Below are positions 23,366 to 34,840 of a stretch of DNA of 64,000 nt, in pieces. Location: NCBI GenBank assembly GCA_940337035.1, contig CALNHX010005305.1, positions 1 to 64,000 of the forward strand, read 5' to 3'. The DNA comes from Agriotes lineatus. Lineage: Eukaryota; Arthropoda; Insecta; Coleoptera; Elateridae. Made by a program: the position numbers and the translations under genes. The stretch's first letter is position 1; each line of letters starts with the position of its first letter. The notes under the pieces were generated by a model, which did not search any database, was not told the DNA's origin, and saw only the letters and a program-made list of their open reading frames with translations.

Positions 23366-24140
23366 AACAATAAACTCCCATTCCTAGACATACTAGTCCA
23401 GAAGAAAATTGACACGGTAAAAACAAAGGTATATCGAGAACCAACCCAAATGGAGAGATACCTATACTACGATTCTAACCATCACAACAGTGTGAAACGT
23501 GGTGTCACGAGATGCCTATATAGCCGAGCCAAGACCATATGCTCGGAAAAAAAAGACCTTCAACGGGAAATTGAGATAATTACAGATATGCTGCTAGCTA
23601 ATGGCTACCCAAAAAGAACTCCTAACCTAACACTAGAAAAGATGGACAGAAATACAACACAGGCAGAGGATGAGAAAAGGGAACAGACCACCACGGCCGT
23701 AATACCATACATCCGAGGAGTTTCCGATAAACTGAGAAGAATCGGAAACAGATTCAACATAAGAACTGCCTTCAAGTCCACAACAACTCTAATAAGAGGC
23801 ATGATGACGCATACCAAGCCTCAGAACAAAGATTAGAGTTCAAAGAACTGTATCTACAGCGTACCGTGTGAGTGTGGACGACAATACATAGGGGAAACAC
23901 AACGACCCCTACGAGTGAGATTATCGGAACACCGCAAAGGTATTAGAAAGGGCGAAACCATCAAATCCAAGATCGCAGAACACGTCTGGAAGGAAGTGCA
24001 CCACATACAATAGGACAACGCATCAATTGTAGCTAAAGAAGAAAACAGGTTCTGTAGGAAGCCGAAAGAAGCTACATACATAGCGCTGGCAGAAGCAGAA
24101 ATAAAGCCCATTTGGATGCCACTACTGCGCAGAGAATTGT
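23366..24140 (+). pseudogene. Penelope-like element, RT thumb and GIY-YIG endonuclease
   Basis: The 3' part of a Penelope-like retroelement. The reverse-transcriptase end reads LPFLDILVQKKIDTVKTKVY, REPTQMERYLYYDSNHH, VKRGVTRCLYSRAKTIC, the classic PLE thumb region, and continues to TALIRGMM-like sequence. After a stop near 23836 and a frame change, a GIY-YIG nuclease follows: YSVPCECGRQYIGETQRPLR, VRLSEHRKGIRKGE, with the YIG triad, the arginine helix and the glutamate-histidine pair present. An in-frame stop lies at about 24012 (HHIQ-stop). The N-terminal RT core is missing; the upstream boundary abuts the 3' end of the CR1-like relic near 23280-23360. Confidence 0.85.
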
Positions 24141-24172
24141 AAAAATAGTCTACTGCGCATAGGCTATATAGC

Positions 24173-24256
24173 TGCGGTGATGGCCTAGTGGTAAGAGTGA
24201 CAGACTCATAATCACAGTGATCAGTAGTCCTGGGTTCAAACCCCGGGGTAGGCACA
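24173..24256 (+). repeat. tRNA-derived sequence (SINE-like head)
   Basis: GCGGTGATGGCCTAGTGGTA gives a good pol III A box (TGGCCTAGTGG). GGGTTCAAACCCC gives a B box, with a T-stem CCTGG/CCGGG. ACTCATAATC resembles a Met anticodon loop. The anticodon and acceptor stems do not close well, so this is a tRNA relic or SINE head rather than a working tRNA. It sits between the PLE nuclease and a hammerhead-like motif. Confidence 0.55.
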
Positions 24257-24309
24257 TAAAAAAGACGTACAAAAATCAGTCCTTCTCAGGACTAACCAGG
24301 AGTTCATTC

Positions 24310-24350
24310 ACCTGAGAACGGGAGTAGACCAAAAACTTCCGAAACGTTGT
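24310..24350 (+). ncRNA. Degenerate hammerhead-ribozyme-like motif
   Basis: CTGAGAA at 24312-24318 is one change from the conserved CTGANGA. It is followed by a stem CGGGAG/CTTCCG with loop TAGACCAAAAA, and GAAACG at 24341. Penelope-like elements are known to carry hammerhead motifs in their terminal repeats, and this lies just downstream of a PLE nuclease. The stem III and cleavage site are not convincingly formed, so activity is unlikely. Confidence 0.35.
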
Positions 24351-24481
24351 GTGGTAAACATCCGAGACAGTGGAAAAAGTCCGATACACCTCATTAATCC
24401 TTTGTTTATGCATACAAAAGTAGGCTGGTAACTAAGTCATAACTGTATCTGTACGGTAATATTCCTTTACCGTACATGTCA

Positions 24482-24560
24482 ACAGGGCTGTAACTAGGTA
24501 TAGGCCGAGTAGGCCCCCGCCTACAGGCGCATGCAGCAAGGGGCGCCAAAATAGCACTGG
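24482..24560 (+). mobile_element. Possible hAT terminus
   Basis: CAGGGCTGTAACTAGGTATA followed by GGCCGAGTAGGCCCCCGCCT and GGGGCGCCAAAATAGCAC resembles the GC-rich CAGGG...GTAACTAGG ends of hAT elements of the ZMYM/DUF4371 group. No matching right end or 8-bp duplication was found nearby, so it may be a truncated end. Confidence 0.3.
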
Positions 24561-25833
24561 AAAAAAGAATTCCTCTCATACTAATAAAAAAAATAAACAA
24601 GTGGGCGATTTTACAAACAAATTCATTTGTAGTATTAGCGATTTTAGTCTATAAAATGCTATACATTTTTTCGCATTGTTAAAACTGACTAATACAGCAG
24701 TGAAGGCAAACTACCTTGCATTTTAAACAACTGTTGGAACGAGTTCACTGATTGCACATATTACAATACATATAAATTACATTCACTGCTCTGGGCTCAT
24801 CGCTGGTACAGTTGCCCATTGCAACAATCAGCAGTACACGACAGACTGATTTTGAGAGTTTTCTTGTTCCACTGCTATGGTATTTCCTCTATAATCACTT
24901 TCCTCTAGAATGTGTGTGGCTGTGAGTACAGAACCTTATTCTACGTTCATATGTTACTACGCATAATAATATGTAATTATTATTTGTTCATATTGTATTA
25001 TTATAACATACTAGCTTTTGAGAACACCACATAGGTGGTCTTATTCCAATTAAAATAATTTTTGCATTTTTAAAATTGTACATAATAGTACATAAAAAAG
25101 TTACCAAAGAAAATGTTTTCAACGTCTTTAATACGGAAAGCTTGCTGCAAGGAAAAAACTTTTTTCCACGACTGGGAGTAGAAGTCGGTTTCTATAGCAA
25201 AGTTGTGACCGAAGTAAAACATTTTTAACACAAACTGACGCAAAACCTAACCTGCACACCTCGAATTTGACGTAATTGTGAGCTGTTGTCATAATGACTT
25301 ACAGTGCCACCAACTTTAAAATTTACCATAGGCTACTAATTTTAAAATAATTGTAACTAAAATGTCAATAAATGACGTTTAAAAAAAACGGGTTTTTCGT
25401 TTTAAATCTTCCTGCAACGTGAAAAAAATAGTATATGCAACTCGGAGAGAATGCTATTTTGCTTCAGTGCAATTTCTTTCCTTCATTGCATAATCTACCA
25501 TTACCAGATCGAATTATGGTAAAAGGGTCTATAAAATTATCTAGAAAATAAGTAAAAAATAGATCAATGCTGCTAATAATACTGAAGCACTTAGTAATGC
25601 GAATTATATGAGTTTGGAAATCTAAAAAAAACATTGCAGCCACTGGGATTCGAACTCGTGTTTACTGAATACTTATGCTTATCGTGGTGTTATAAATGAC
25701 CCAGCGGCGTTCTGATTTTGGGCGAAATGCGCCCGGTCGGTGCCGATGAAATGGTGACGCAGAGACGCAGCTACACCACATGTTTATATATAGGGATTTG
25801 TAAAATGTTCTACTGAATACATAATAATATGTA
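24561..25833. other. Repeat-derived AT-rich sequence without genes
   Basis: No coding frame is supported. At 25231-25312 lies a half copy of the palindromic core described elsewhere (ACTGACGCAAAACCTAACCT, then CTCGAATTTGAC and ACAGTGCCACCAAC). At 25640-25670 there is a minus-strand tRNA B-box-like string (GAGTTCGAATCCC) without a clear A box, perhaps a SINE remnant. Confidence 0.4.
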
Positions 25834-26190
25834 CTTTTTACTTCCCTCTTTTAAAAGATGAAGGAAGTATTGTAATCGCGAAAAAATCACTTTCCAAGAT
25901 TTCTTCAGATCTGCACATTTCAGGGTCCTTAGATGACAAAAAACAGGTTTTCTTACTTCTGTGTGTCTGCCTGTTAGCAGTATAACTCAAAAACTTAGTA
26001 TTAGGAAAAAGATGATATTTTGCATGCAGATTTCGGTTAAATATATACAGGGCATCTTAAAAAATAAAATTCTTTCAATTTTTGTTTTAACTTCAGAACT
26101 ATTGCTTAAATGAAAGTAATATTTTGCACATAACTCAGATTTTTGCCCTTGAAGAAAAAGGGCATATTGTGGACCCAACATAGGGTGAGC
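25834..26190 (-). mobile_element. Diverged relative of the Helentron-like family
   Basis: It starts with the same terminal hairpin type, CTTTTTACTTCCCTCTTTTA to TGAAGGAAGTA. Further in, it has the shared order of features (GTGTGTCTGCCTGTTAGCAG, then TATAACTCAAAAAC, then ATATACAGGGCATCTTAAAA). Orientation matches copy 3 (51577-52676). Overall identity to the three close copies is low, and the far end is not defined. Confidence 0.45.
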
Positions 26191-27179
26191 ACCATAAAAA
26201 ATACATTTTTATTTATTTTGCTTTACATTAGAAATAGATAAAAGTAATAATTTGCACATAGTTCAGGCTTTACACTTGGCGAAAATGGGTCTCAACAGTT
26301 ACAGGGTAAATGTAAAAAGAGTCAAAAAGAGGCAAGAGTAAGTGTGTTCAGTTTAATATAGCCGCGATCCGAGAGATCCTGGATGATCCAGTGTTTTATT
26401 GTTTCAGTATTATTATTTTCCTTTGCTTTTTAAAATTGTTTAGTATCACAACGTCCACTTGCAAGAAAAGTTCTTAGTAAAGCTTTTTACAGATTTTTTA
26501 AATTAGATTTGTGTTTTATAATCTTGTTTTCTGCTCCTATCTTATTTGTGTTGTATTTTATTATGTTAATATTTAGCTGTTTATTTTTAAAGCTCTTGAA
26601 TCAAAAATGTTGGATTTATTTTTGAATACTTACCTGTGTGTTTTGAATACATTACATCATATATCCGGAGATAAATGTAGAAGTCATACAGTAACTTTAG
26701 TATTTTTGTCCCTCTATTGTTAGTGCACCGAGGGGTGCAAGGACGTTGGCTTGCCTACAATAAAAGTGTGTCTAGTTACGGCGATGCATGTCAACTATTA
26801 CCATACTGAAACTGATAAACTATTGAACAAACCACGGATGTTATGAATCATAACAGCCTTAGACATCTTAAAATCTGATCTCTATGAGCTCGGATTTCAA
26901 ATCGACATCTGCGGCAGTTATCATACTCATAACATTCCTAAATATGTTAATAGCTATACTATAATTGTTATAGTTGTCAAAAATCTTCCAAATACAAAAC
27001 TTGGAAACTCAAATTCTAACATTAGTTCCATTTTTCACCATGGTACAAGCTGAATTTGTTAAGGTATACAAAGAACAGAAATAAATTAAAATGGCTTCCT
27101 GATACAAAGCAGTTAAAAAACTAAAACAAATATGGCTGAAATGGTATGTGGTAATAATAAAATATATAATAAATAACAT

Positions 27180-30100
27180 GGTTTCCTTAATTTATTTTTC
27201 ATTTATTTAAAATACATCTTATCTCATTCATTCAAGCGTACAAAAATATATTATTAACACGGTTACTCCATTTGTCATTTAAATATATTTTTTACAATAT
27301 ACATATCTGAATTAACTGTAACAACTGTTAATTTGTTAATACAATTTAGATTGTGGGAAAAATATGCGTATATATTATGGAATCTCAGATAATTAAACAA
27401 TAACTATTATCACACGTGAGTAAACAAAAACCAGTTCTTACGCTCATTATATGAACACGGCAAAAGGCAAGGGTAACAACCCACAACCTAAATTCAAATT
27501 ACTGAACATTAAATTATGCAATATTTTAGTTTTCTTCGCCTAACAATAAAACTAGAGAAATATTATAAAAATATTGCACAATAATGTTCCCATAATAAAA
27601 GTCCGTAGGCCACAAAGTACTGCAGCAGCCTCCCTAATCAGACTTAAAAGTTTAGATGTAACAAAATAAAATATTTATATACAAAACTGTTGGATGGAAC
27701 GAACATTTTACAGCAAACTCACAATGTAGCATACATTGTACAGCAAACACACATCTTAAATTTCCTACTCGTACAAGATAATGTAATTAAAGGTGCCCTG
27801 AGAAATAAAAAATCAACTATAATTATAATAAAATAACGTACGATACTAACATATTAAATAGGTTATATTAAATGAGGTAGATTGGACGCCGCCTTGTAGC
27901 AGCATAGTATTTGAACAACATCGGACATTACACTTTTTGGTATTAGTATCCTGTGTAAATACCTGCGTCTTTTAAACTAACCATTACGTCACAATTGTAT
28001 TAAAGAAGATATTAAACGTATAACAGCGGAAAATTGCCAACACTTTACTGTTGTTATTTTATCTACAAGATAATACTGCAATGAATTGTGTCAATTCTAA
28101 GTCGGTATATTAATTTTCTTGTTTATGTTAGTACACTACAACACCACGACGTAAAATTTTATACAAAAGCCATACGAGATTAATATCTTCTTTGTGTCAT
28201 TAATTTGTTAGATAGACAGTAGATTGGATCAGACTATAGAAAATATCGGTGAATTGGAATCGCATCTGTGTAAACAACAATTGAAACTAGGTAATTAAAC
28301 CTTAAATTGTTGAAGTCATCGATCACCCGTACAGTTGCGGTTCCATTCTGAGTAAGTCCAGAAATCTGCAGCATATTGTACTGTTTCTGTTCTCGCAGCA
28401 GTAATAAATAAATTGCTTTAACACAATGCAAGGTGAATATCAAATATAATACTATGTATTTAAGCTTACAGCTAAGAGATTACAGTTCATTGAGTATCTA
28501 TTGCTTCACTTATGTAGAAAATGTATCCTGCCTCTGTATAAATATCTGGAATGTGGTGCAGATTATTGTTCGTATTGGAGTGTAATGTTAGAAGGAGGTA
28601 ACTGTTAAAAAAAGGTAGCGGCCATATTAATATTAATACTATTAGTTCAGCTAGGAATGTTAAACGAGGTATATCAATTCTTATTGGAACCCTGAATAAG
28701 CAGTAAGTGTCATATATGCAAATGGAACTTTTAAATGAAACTTCTTGTACTGTCAAGCGATTTGCATATATCAGGCTTCGAGAGCATTTGTTCTATTGTA
28801 AATCAAGCCAGTCTATTATAATACTTGAGCAAGCTTCAGTTTTATGCATGGAACTGTACAAACAAAACTGATATACGGAACAAAATAAACGTAATATGAA
28901 CACCCAACCGAAACGTTTTTACAAAGACTAAACTACTAAAATTAGTACATTAAATATTTGATTTTCATTATGCCATCAAAATATGCCAGACAGCAATTTC
29001 GACAATTTTTGTTTTTAACATATGTACTATATACGTCATAAATATAAAGAAAATTAAAAGTATTTCCTACGATACATGATACTAAACCATCTAAACACTT
29101 TCTAATATATACAAACATACACACCCATCGAAAAAACCTCAGGTCTAAGATTTGTGGAAAGGATAAATAAATAAACTGTAAGAAAACGGTAACTATCAGA
29201 AGTTGAGGTGAGCTGTATATACATAACACATTAAAATTAATCGTTGTTTGTACAATATAAAGGCACAGATAAATAGAACTAACGCTTCAAATAGATACGG
29301 TTTTTAAATAAGATATCGTTAAAGTATTGTACATGCCTATGGTAAGTCAAGAAGAACAGAAATCTTTGGGAACTTGTTACAAAAAATAAACGAATTAGTT
29401 TTGATGGTAACGCTTTGAGAAAACAGTGAACATTACAGCAATTCAACATTAAACATCATCGTTATCTTAACAGACAGCACACACATACTCTTTCACTCTT
29501 TAACTCTCATACGTACACACATACACAACAATACTCTACAACAGATTATTAACTATATGTAATTGTTGTCAGGTACCAGCTGTATACTTTATATAATATA
29601 CAATGTTATGTCAGAAGAATCGCAATGGTATTTAATCTGTTTTCAGAGACATGGGTCCATATTAAATACACTAGTTTGCTTGTGTGAGCTTAAAAACTAT
29701 AACCGGGTCATTCAGGCACCAGTACGTCGTAACTTTCAAAAAGGGCACATATTAAAATAATTTTAATCGTTAATGCATCCTGCGGCTCAATGTTATCTGC
29801 TTAAAATGCTCTTTTTTCAGATGTTGCTATTACTATTATAGTCATTTTACATGGTAATTTGATAATTTCCATAATTGAACAAAATGTACAAAACCAATAT
29901 TTTAAAAATTGTAGAGAAATTCGTTAACAATCAATTGTATTAATTTTAAAAATCAAGATAGTGAAAAATGGTTATATTAATTAATGATATTGCTTTATTT
30001 GTTGTTGTAGGCTTGAGTGTTAAGCAAAGTTAATCTATAATGAAGAAATGTAAAATAATGATAATATACGAACTAATATGATGATTCATACATATGTTAA

Positions 30101-33100
30101 TAATTCACAACTGTTACTATTAAATTTATTGCATTGAATTACCAAGAATAGAATAATAATTTAGATTTTCTTCTTTTTTTCTGCAGTAGTAGCCGATTAA
30201 TACTATTTGAAATATAGTCAAAATTATACTCATTCAGAGTCACGTGACTTTTGTCTGTCACTGTTCATCTTTAGTAAAATAGATGAGATGGAGGAAATTC
30301 GAAAAAAAGGCATTACGATTACAAAAAATTTATTTTAAAATTTGACGTTTCTAATCTGTCAGATATTTTTCGCGTAAGTTATTGAGATAAGGGTAATAAA
30401 ACTTAACTTAGTTAAGCAGAAAACTGAAAATACAAGGACACCATCGGACATGTGGTATAACGAGCAGTCACAACAATTAATTTTTATGAAGAGTACGACA
30501 ATAATAAAAGTGGTAAACCAACAGTTTCACCCTCCAATGTTGTTCGCCATGCTTCTCTTGCGTTAAATGTCTTGGAGAGCACAATTTATAAATTAAAAAA
30601 AGACGGGATACAGTTCACATTATTTACTGAAAATATTTGGTATGATTTTTTAGGTTATGTTTTATAATTCCAAGTGTTGAAATGAAAGCCTCCGTTAATT
30701 TCTGTATAAATAACAACTACCTATTGAGTCAAGTTCAAGTAAAAATGTAATATTTCAAATAATTGTTCTTGTTTTAAACCTGAATAAAATTGATGCAGAT
30801 GCCCTGATAACCTATAAAACGAAATGTCATTTATTACCCTAAAATTGCATTTTTAAGAATCGACATACGTAAAGTCACTAGATTATCACGTAACTCCGAA
30901 TGAGTATAAATATGACTATAGCAATTTTCCATGTATAACAAGTTTTTTTCTATCTCGTTTGATATCAGCATGATTTCATGTATTGGAAAAAAATCACTAA
31001 CCGTTATAATAAACTCAAGTGTTGTTTTAATAAAACTACAATCACGAAGTACTACCACATGATCAAAACCTTTTATCCTCTAGAGGGCTGTGGATCTTTT
31101 TAAAATGTAATTTATGTTGGCAGTGATGAGTAGAGGTACTTAATAATATAACCTATACAATTTTGACAGAATCACTTACCTTTTACTGAACACAAGGTGG
31201 TGCTGTGTATAGAAAATGCAGGGAATCGTTTCGAACAGCTATAGTTGTTTTTGTTACTAACATTTTTATGTATCCAACAAAAATGTTTGTATTTATTAAA
31301 ATGACATTCCTGATGCAACCTTAAACTGGCAGATATAAAATACCAATGTGACTTTTACTACCACGACTGCCAACAAAAATTTTTGACAAAATATTCCACA
31401 GCCCTCTAGAGGGTAAAAGTTTTCGATCATACTGTAAATGCTACTGAACATTATAAAATTTCTTACGGTGAGCCATTATTGAACTAATTTAAACCAAATA
31501 ATATACCTAACTCTGTTGATACATCAAATTGATTAATAATTTATAATTTGCAGATCGGAATTTGTGGAATATTTAAAACTGGGATGTCACTTCTGGAAAT
31601 ATTATCATATCAAATGCTTTCGTGTCTGTATTTTAAGGTTTAAACAACTTTTAATTTTTTTAATTTGCGTCAAATTTTTTGTATATAATTACTGCAAGGT
31701 GAGCATTGCTAATTTTTACTGTATTAATGGAACGCCATATTTTTATCTTCGTCGGTACTTTTCTGGGAATAAGTGTAAAATAATTATTACTTTTTGATGG
31801 TTCAATGTACACAAACTTTATTTTATTCACAAAATTATTTAAAATATTGAGTAAAATTACTTTCAGTACAGGATATATAAAGCATAAATAAATTTTGTGT
31901 TTAGACTTGGGTTCCACCCCCAAATATTCCAAAATTTTAAATTGAAAACGATGGATGTAAAGCATTCTGATATAGGATAGTCATCTTGAAGTAGAAATGC
32001 CTTTTACCTATTTTTAAACAAACATTTTTTAGAAGCGTAACTCCTTTCTGTTGCTTTTTTAAGATCGCATTCCTAAACATTTACTTTGTACAAAACATTA
32101 TTTTAAAAAAATAGATGTCCTAAATTTACCTTGTCTGGAATTTATTTTCTATATTATTATTTACCTGCTGCCCATCCGTATATTTGATATGAAAATATTA
32201 TAAGAAATACCATCCCCAATACGAGATATTTTTTAATAAATTCCGTCAATATCAAAGAAAAATATTGTAAACGATCGCTCGCTTTATATTTGATTTGCAG
32301 TCTAACTAAGTATAGATTTGTGCATTGAAAACTGTTATGTTAAATATTATTAGCATTAAAAAAATTACAAAAAAATACATTGTATAAACATAAGGATTGC
32401 AAAACTAATTCAAGTATTAACGCTTTTAAATACTTTAAGACTCCTGTCATTAGCGATTACATATACTCGTGTGAAAATAAATTAAAGCAATGATATCGCC
32501 CTCTGCTTAGTATTTCAGGTACAAGTATACAGTTTCACCTGCTAATGATTCGTATACATCTGTGGTTACTGTTCGTTCAAATCACTGTTACTTCTCTGCC
32601 AAACAGATTAAATCTCAAACGATCTTCTTACAATTATACTATTCTGAAGTGTTTATAAATATTCTGGGTGCAATCCTAAACTCTGCACTAGTGCAAAACA
32701 TGCCCACCTTAACGACTGCAGAGACGACGCTGGCACAGAACTCGGAATGGTACCCAGTTCAATGAAGCAGTAAAAATTGTTAGTGTTACGGGCAGTACAG
32801 TTGAAAACATATTGTTTACTTTGAGCAAATCTGTTAAACTGGTAAAGACAAATAAAACTCTGCACTGAAAAGAATTGCAAAGCACTTCTGCCAATAGGTA
32901 ACGCTATTCATTAAAATTATTTGTACCTGCGTCTTCATAGCCGAAACGTTACATAAGTACACTAATTTGTAGAAACGATTAGTCAATGAGAGTGCCAATA
33001 TTTGAAACATGTTCACGAGAAATTTTAAACATTTTAACAGACAATATGGTCACAGTTAGCTGCAGGCAACGGCATCGGTATGCTTTTAAGGTTGCTGTCG

Positions 33101-34276
33101 ATGGAGAAATATACTGAAACTCGATTACACATCATTCTGGCAGTTTTGGTGATTTGCAGTAAAAAATCTACGTATTTGAGCTACAGGGCATTTAGAATTT
33201 TATCAGTATTGTTGCTTTTCTTGTTTCCCATTAAAAATGCAAGCACGAATTCTGAAATATTCTGAGCCTTCTAAGTCTATTAATATGCCAACTCCTTCGA
33301 ATACCTTTAAACCATGTAAAATGCAGCATGAAAATTACAAAGGCACATTTTTAAATGGATGAATATATCGTGTATCCCTTAATTGCTGCAACAAGAAAAT
33401 TAAATTCAAAATTTTTTATTTTGTCCTGGCTTTAATTACTTTAATTATTTAAAAAGTACTTGAGGTATATTTTTGAAAATTTGCAATTCAAAATAACGGC
33501 TCAAGTAAAATACAACATTATTTTAAAAATATTTGCACTGTACACATATTTGCAAATTCCAGGTTGATTGATGACTTTTTGAGAAAATTAAGAAAAACCC
33601 ATCATATAAGATTTAATTTTTCTTACAAATACAACAAAATTTTATTAAGAAAAATTTACTCTGAATGATAAAATGTACCTTTCTGTATATTTGGTAATGA
33701 CTTTGACTGTTTTCTTGATTTCACCGAAAATGAGTTGCAAAAATCCTAAAATATATCCAATATTGATTTATAATAAAATACGATTTGCTTCCAAAAAAGA
33801 AGAAACTCAAAATGTTCTGGTTCTTTTGTTGCAACAATGTAGTAAAACACTATATAATGATGCTAAAACCACGAATTTCTTGTCTGGAATACTTTTCTGA
33901 TACAGCAACTATACTGAAAACAAAGTTAAAAATGCCCTGTACGATATTATATGGAACACTATAAACCCAGCAGATAAATTTAATAACGACTGCAAAATAA
34001 TATCAACGGAAAGAATTATTACCGGTAATAAATATGTGAAGTAGATTAAAAACTACCAGGGAAATGAAAGTGTAGACAAGTGCAGCATGAGCCCTTATTT
34101 ACGTATTATTATTACTATTATTGTAACTTGTACTGAAGGTGTAATTGTCAAGCATCAGCTGCGTCCAGTTTAAACTTTCAGATTTTCAGGTCTGTAGTTT
34201 TGGTGGATTATGCGAAAATACGGACTGCTATAGAATTCTATCGACTATGTCATTCGATGTAGAATGTGGACTATCG
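27180..34276 (-). other. AT-rich transposon-poor block, possible 3' UTR of the receptor gene
   Basis: Downstream of the receptor stop codon, 7 kb show no retrotransposon or transposase homology and only one MITE (31076-31413), in sharp contrast to every other part of the window. Many AATAAA-type signals occur on the minus strand; a pair at about 27190-27215 could end the transcript. TGTATATA strings (Pumilio-type) occur on the minus strand near 27677, 29105 and 29215. All of this fits a long 3' UTR of a neural-type receptor, but no sequence feature proves transcription. Sequence from 26191 to 27180 shows nothing I can name. Confidence 0.35.
31076..31413. mobile_element. Tc1/mariner-type MITE at TA
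   Basis: Terminal inverted repeats TCCTCTAGAGGGCTGTGGA and its mirror TCCACAGCCCTCTAGAGGG are flanked by TA at 31074-31075 and 31414-31415. Weaker similarity between the arms continues for about 50 bp to GTTGGCAGT / ACTGCCAAC. The repeat tip is itself palindromic (CCTCTAGAGG). There is no transposase. It is the only transposon found in the 7-kb block beyond the receptor stop codon. Confidence 0.8.
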
Positions 34277-34840
34277 TCAACCGTTAGGCCCTAATGCTGG
34301 CGAAATTCTTCTGTGTGAAGTGAGCAGCATCGAGAAGGACTCTTCCAGACAAGTAAGTTGCGTCACATTTAAGTCGTCATCCTTACTCGAGTCGAGCGCT
34401 TCAGTTATCGGCGAAACACTGCGCAGCTTCGCATTGGAATTGTACATTTCATTGTGCTCAGAATTACAGTTCGAATTGTAATCCGGAACGTAACGAATTT
34501 CAGCGGGATCATGGAGTTTCGGATTTAGCTTGCCATTTTCATATACTGTGCCTGGAGCCTGCGAGTAGGAGTTGTCGTCAACTCTACTATTTAAAGCTGA
34601 GTTTTCATTATATATTACAGGAATTGAAATAGAATTGCAAGCTGAAGAATTTTGGGGGATTTCGTGTGCAGCTTTGCCTTCAGATTCATTAGTAGCAATT
34701 GTAGATTTATTGTTTGTTGAATCACCAACTGGATTGTTGCGATCTTTCCGACGTGTGCAGCCTCTTAGTGAAGATGGTTGATTATCTTGTTTGATGGGTT
34801 TCTTTGGATTTATATGGCCATTGCAGTCGTGATAATCATA
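34277..34840 (-). CDS. Receptor last exon: C-terminal cytoplasmic tail
   Basis: Starts after the acceptor GTTGTTACAG with YDYHDCNGHINPKKPIKQDN and ends RRISPALGPNG then TGA. It is low in hydrophobics and rich in Asn and Ser (YVPDYNSNCNSEHNEMYNSN), consistent with an unstructured signalling tail. It is separated from the previous exon by a 19.4-kb intron. A late block DDDLNVTQLTCLEESFSML is the only likely amphipathic helix. Confidence 0.83.
   Translation of the reverse strand, partial: YDYHDCNGHINPKKPIKQDNQPSSLRGCTRRKDRNNPVGDSTNNKSTIATNESEGKAAHEIPQNSSACNSISIPVIYNENSALNSRVDDNSYSQAPGTVYENGKLNPKLHDPAEIRYVPDYNSNCNSEHNEMYNSNAKLRSVSPITEALDSSKDDDLNVTQLTCLEESFSMLLTSHRRISPALGPNG

Noticed and set aside
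23854..24255. 133-codon minus-strand frame beginning MPTPGFEPRTTDH
   Set aside because: The GFEP wording is the translation of a tRNA B box (GGTTCAAACCCC read in antisense); the frame overlaps the PLE nuclease and tRNA-like sequence and is not a gene.
24173..24256. Functional tRNA-Met gene
   Set aside because: A and B boxes are good but the anticodon and acceptor stems do not close; called tRNA-derived repeat instead.
34266..34481. Plus-strand frame overlapping the receptor last exon
   Set aside because: Antisense shadow of the well-supported minus-strand exon.
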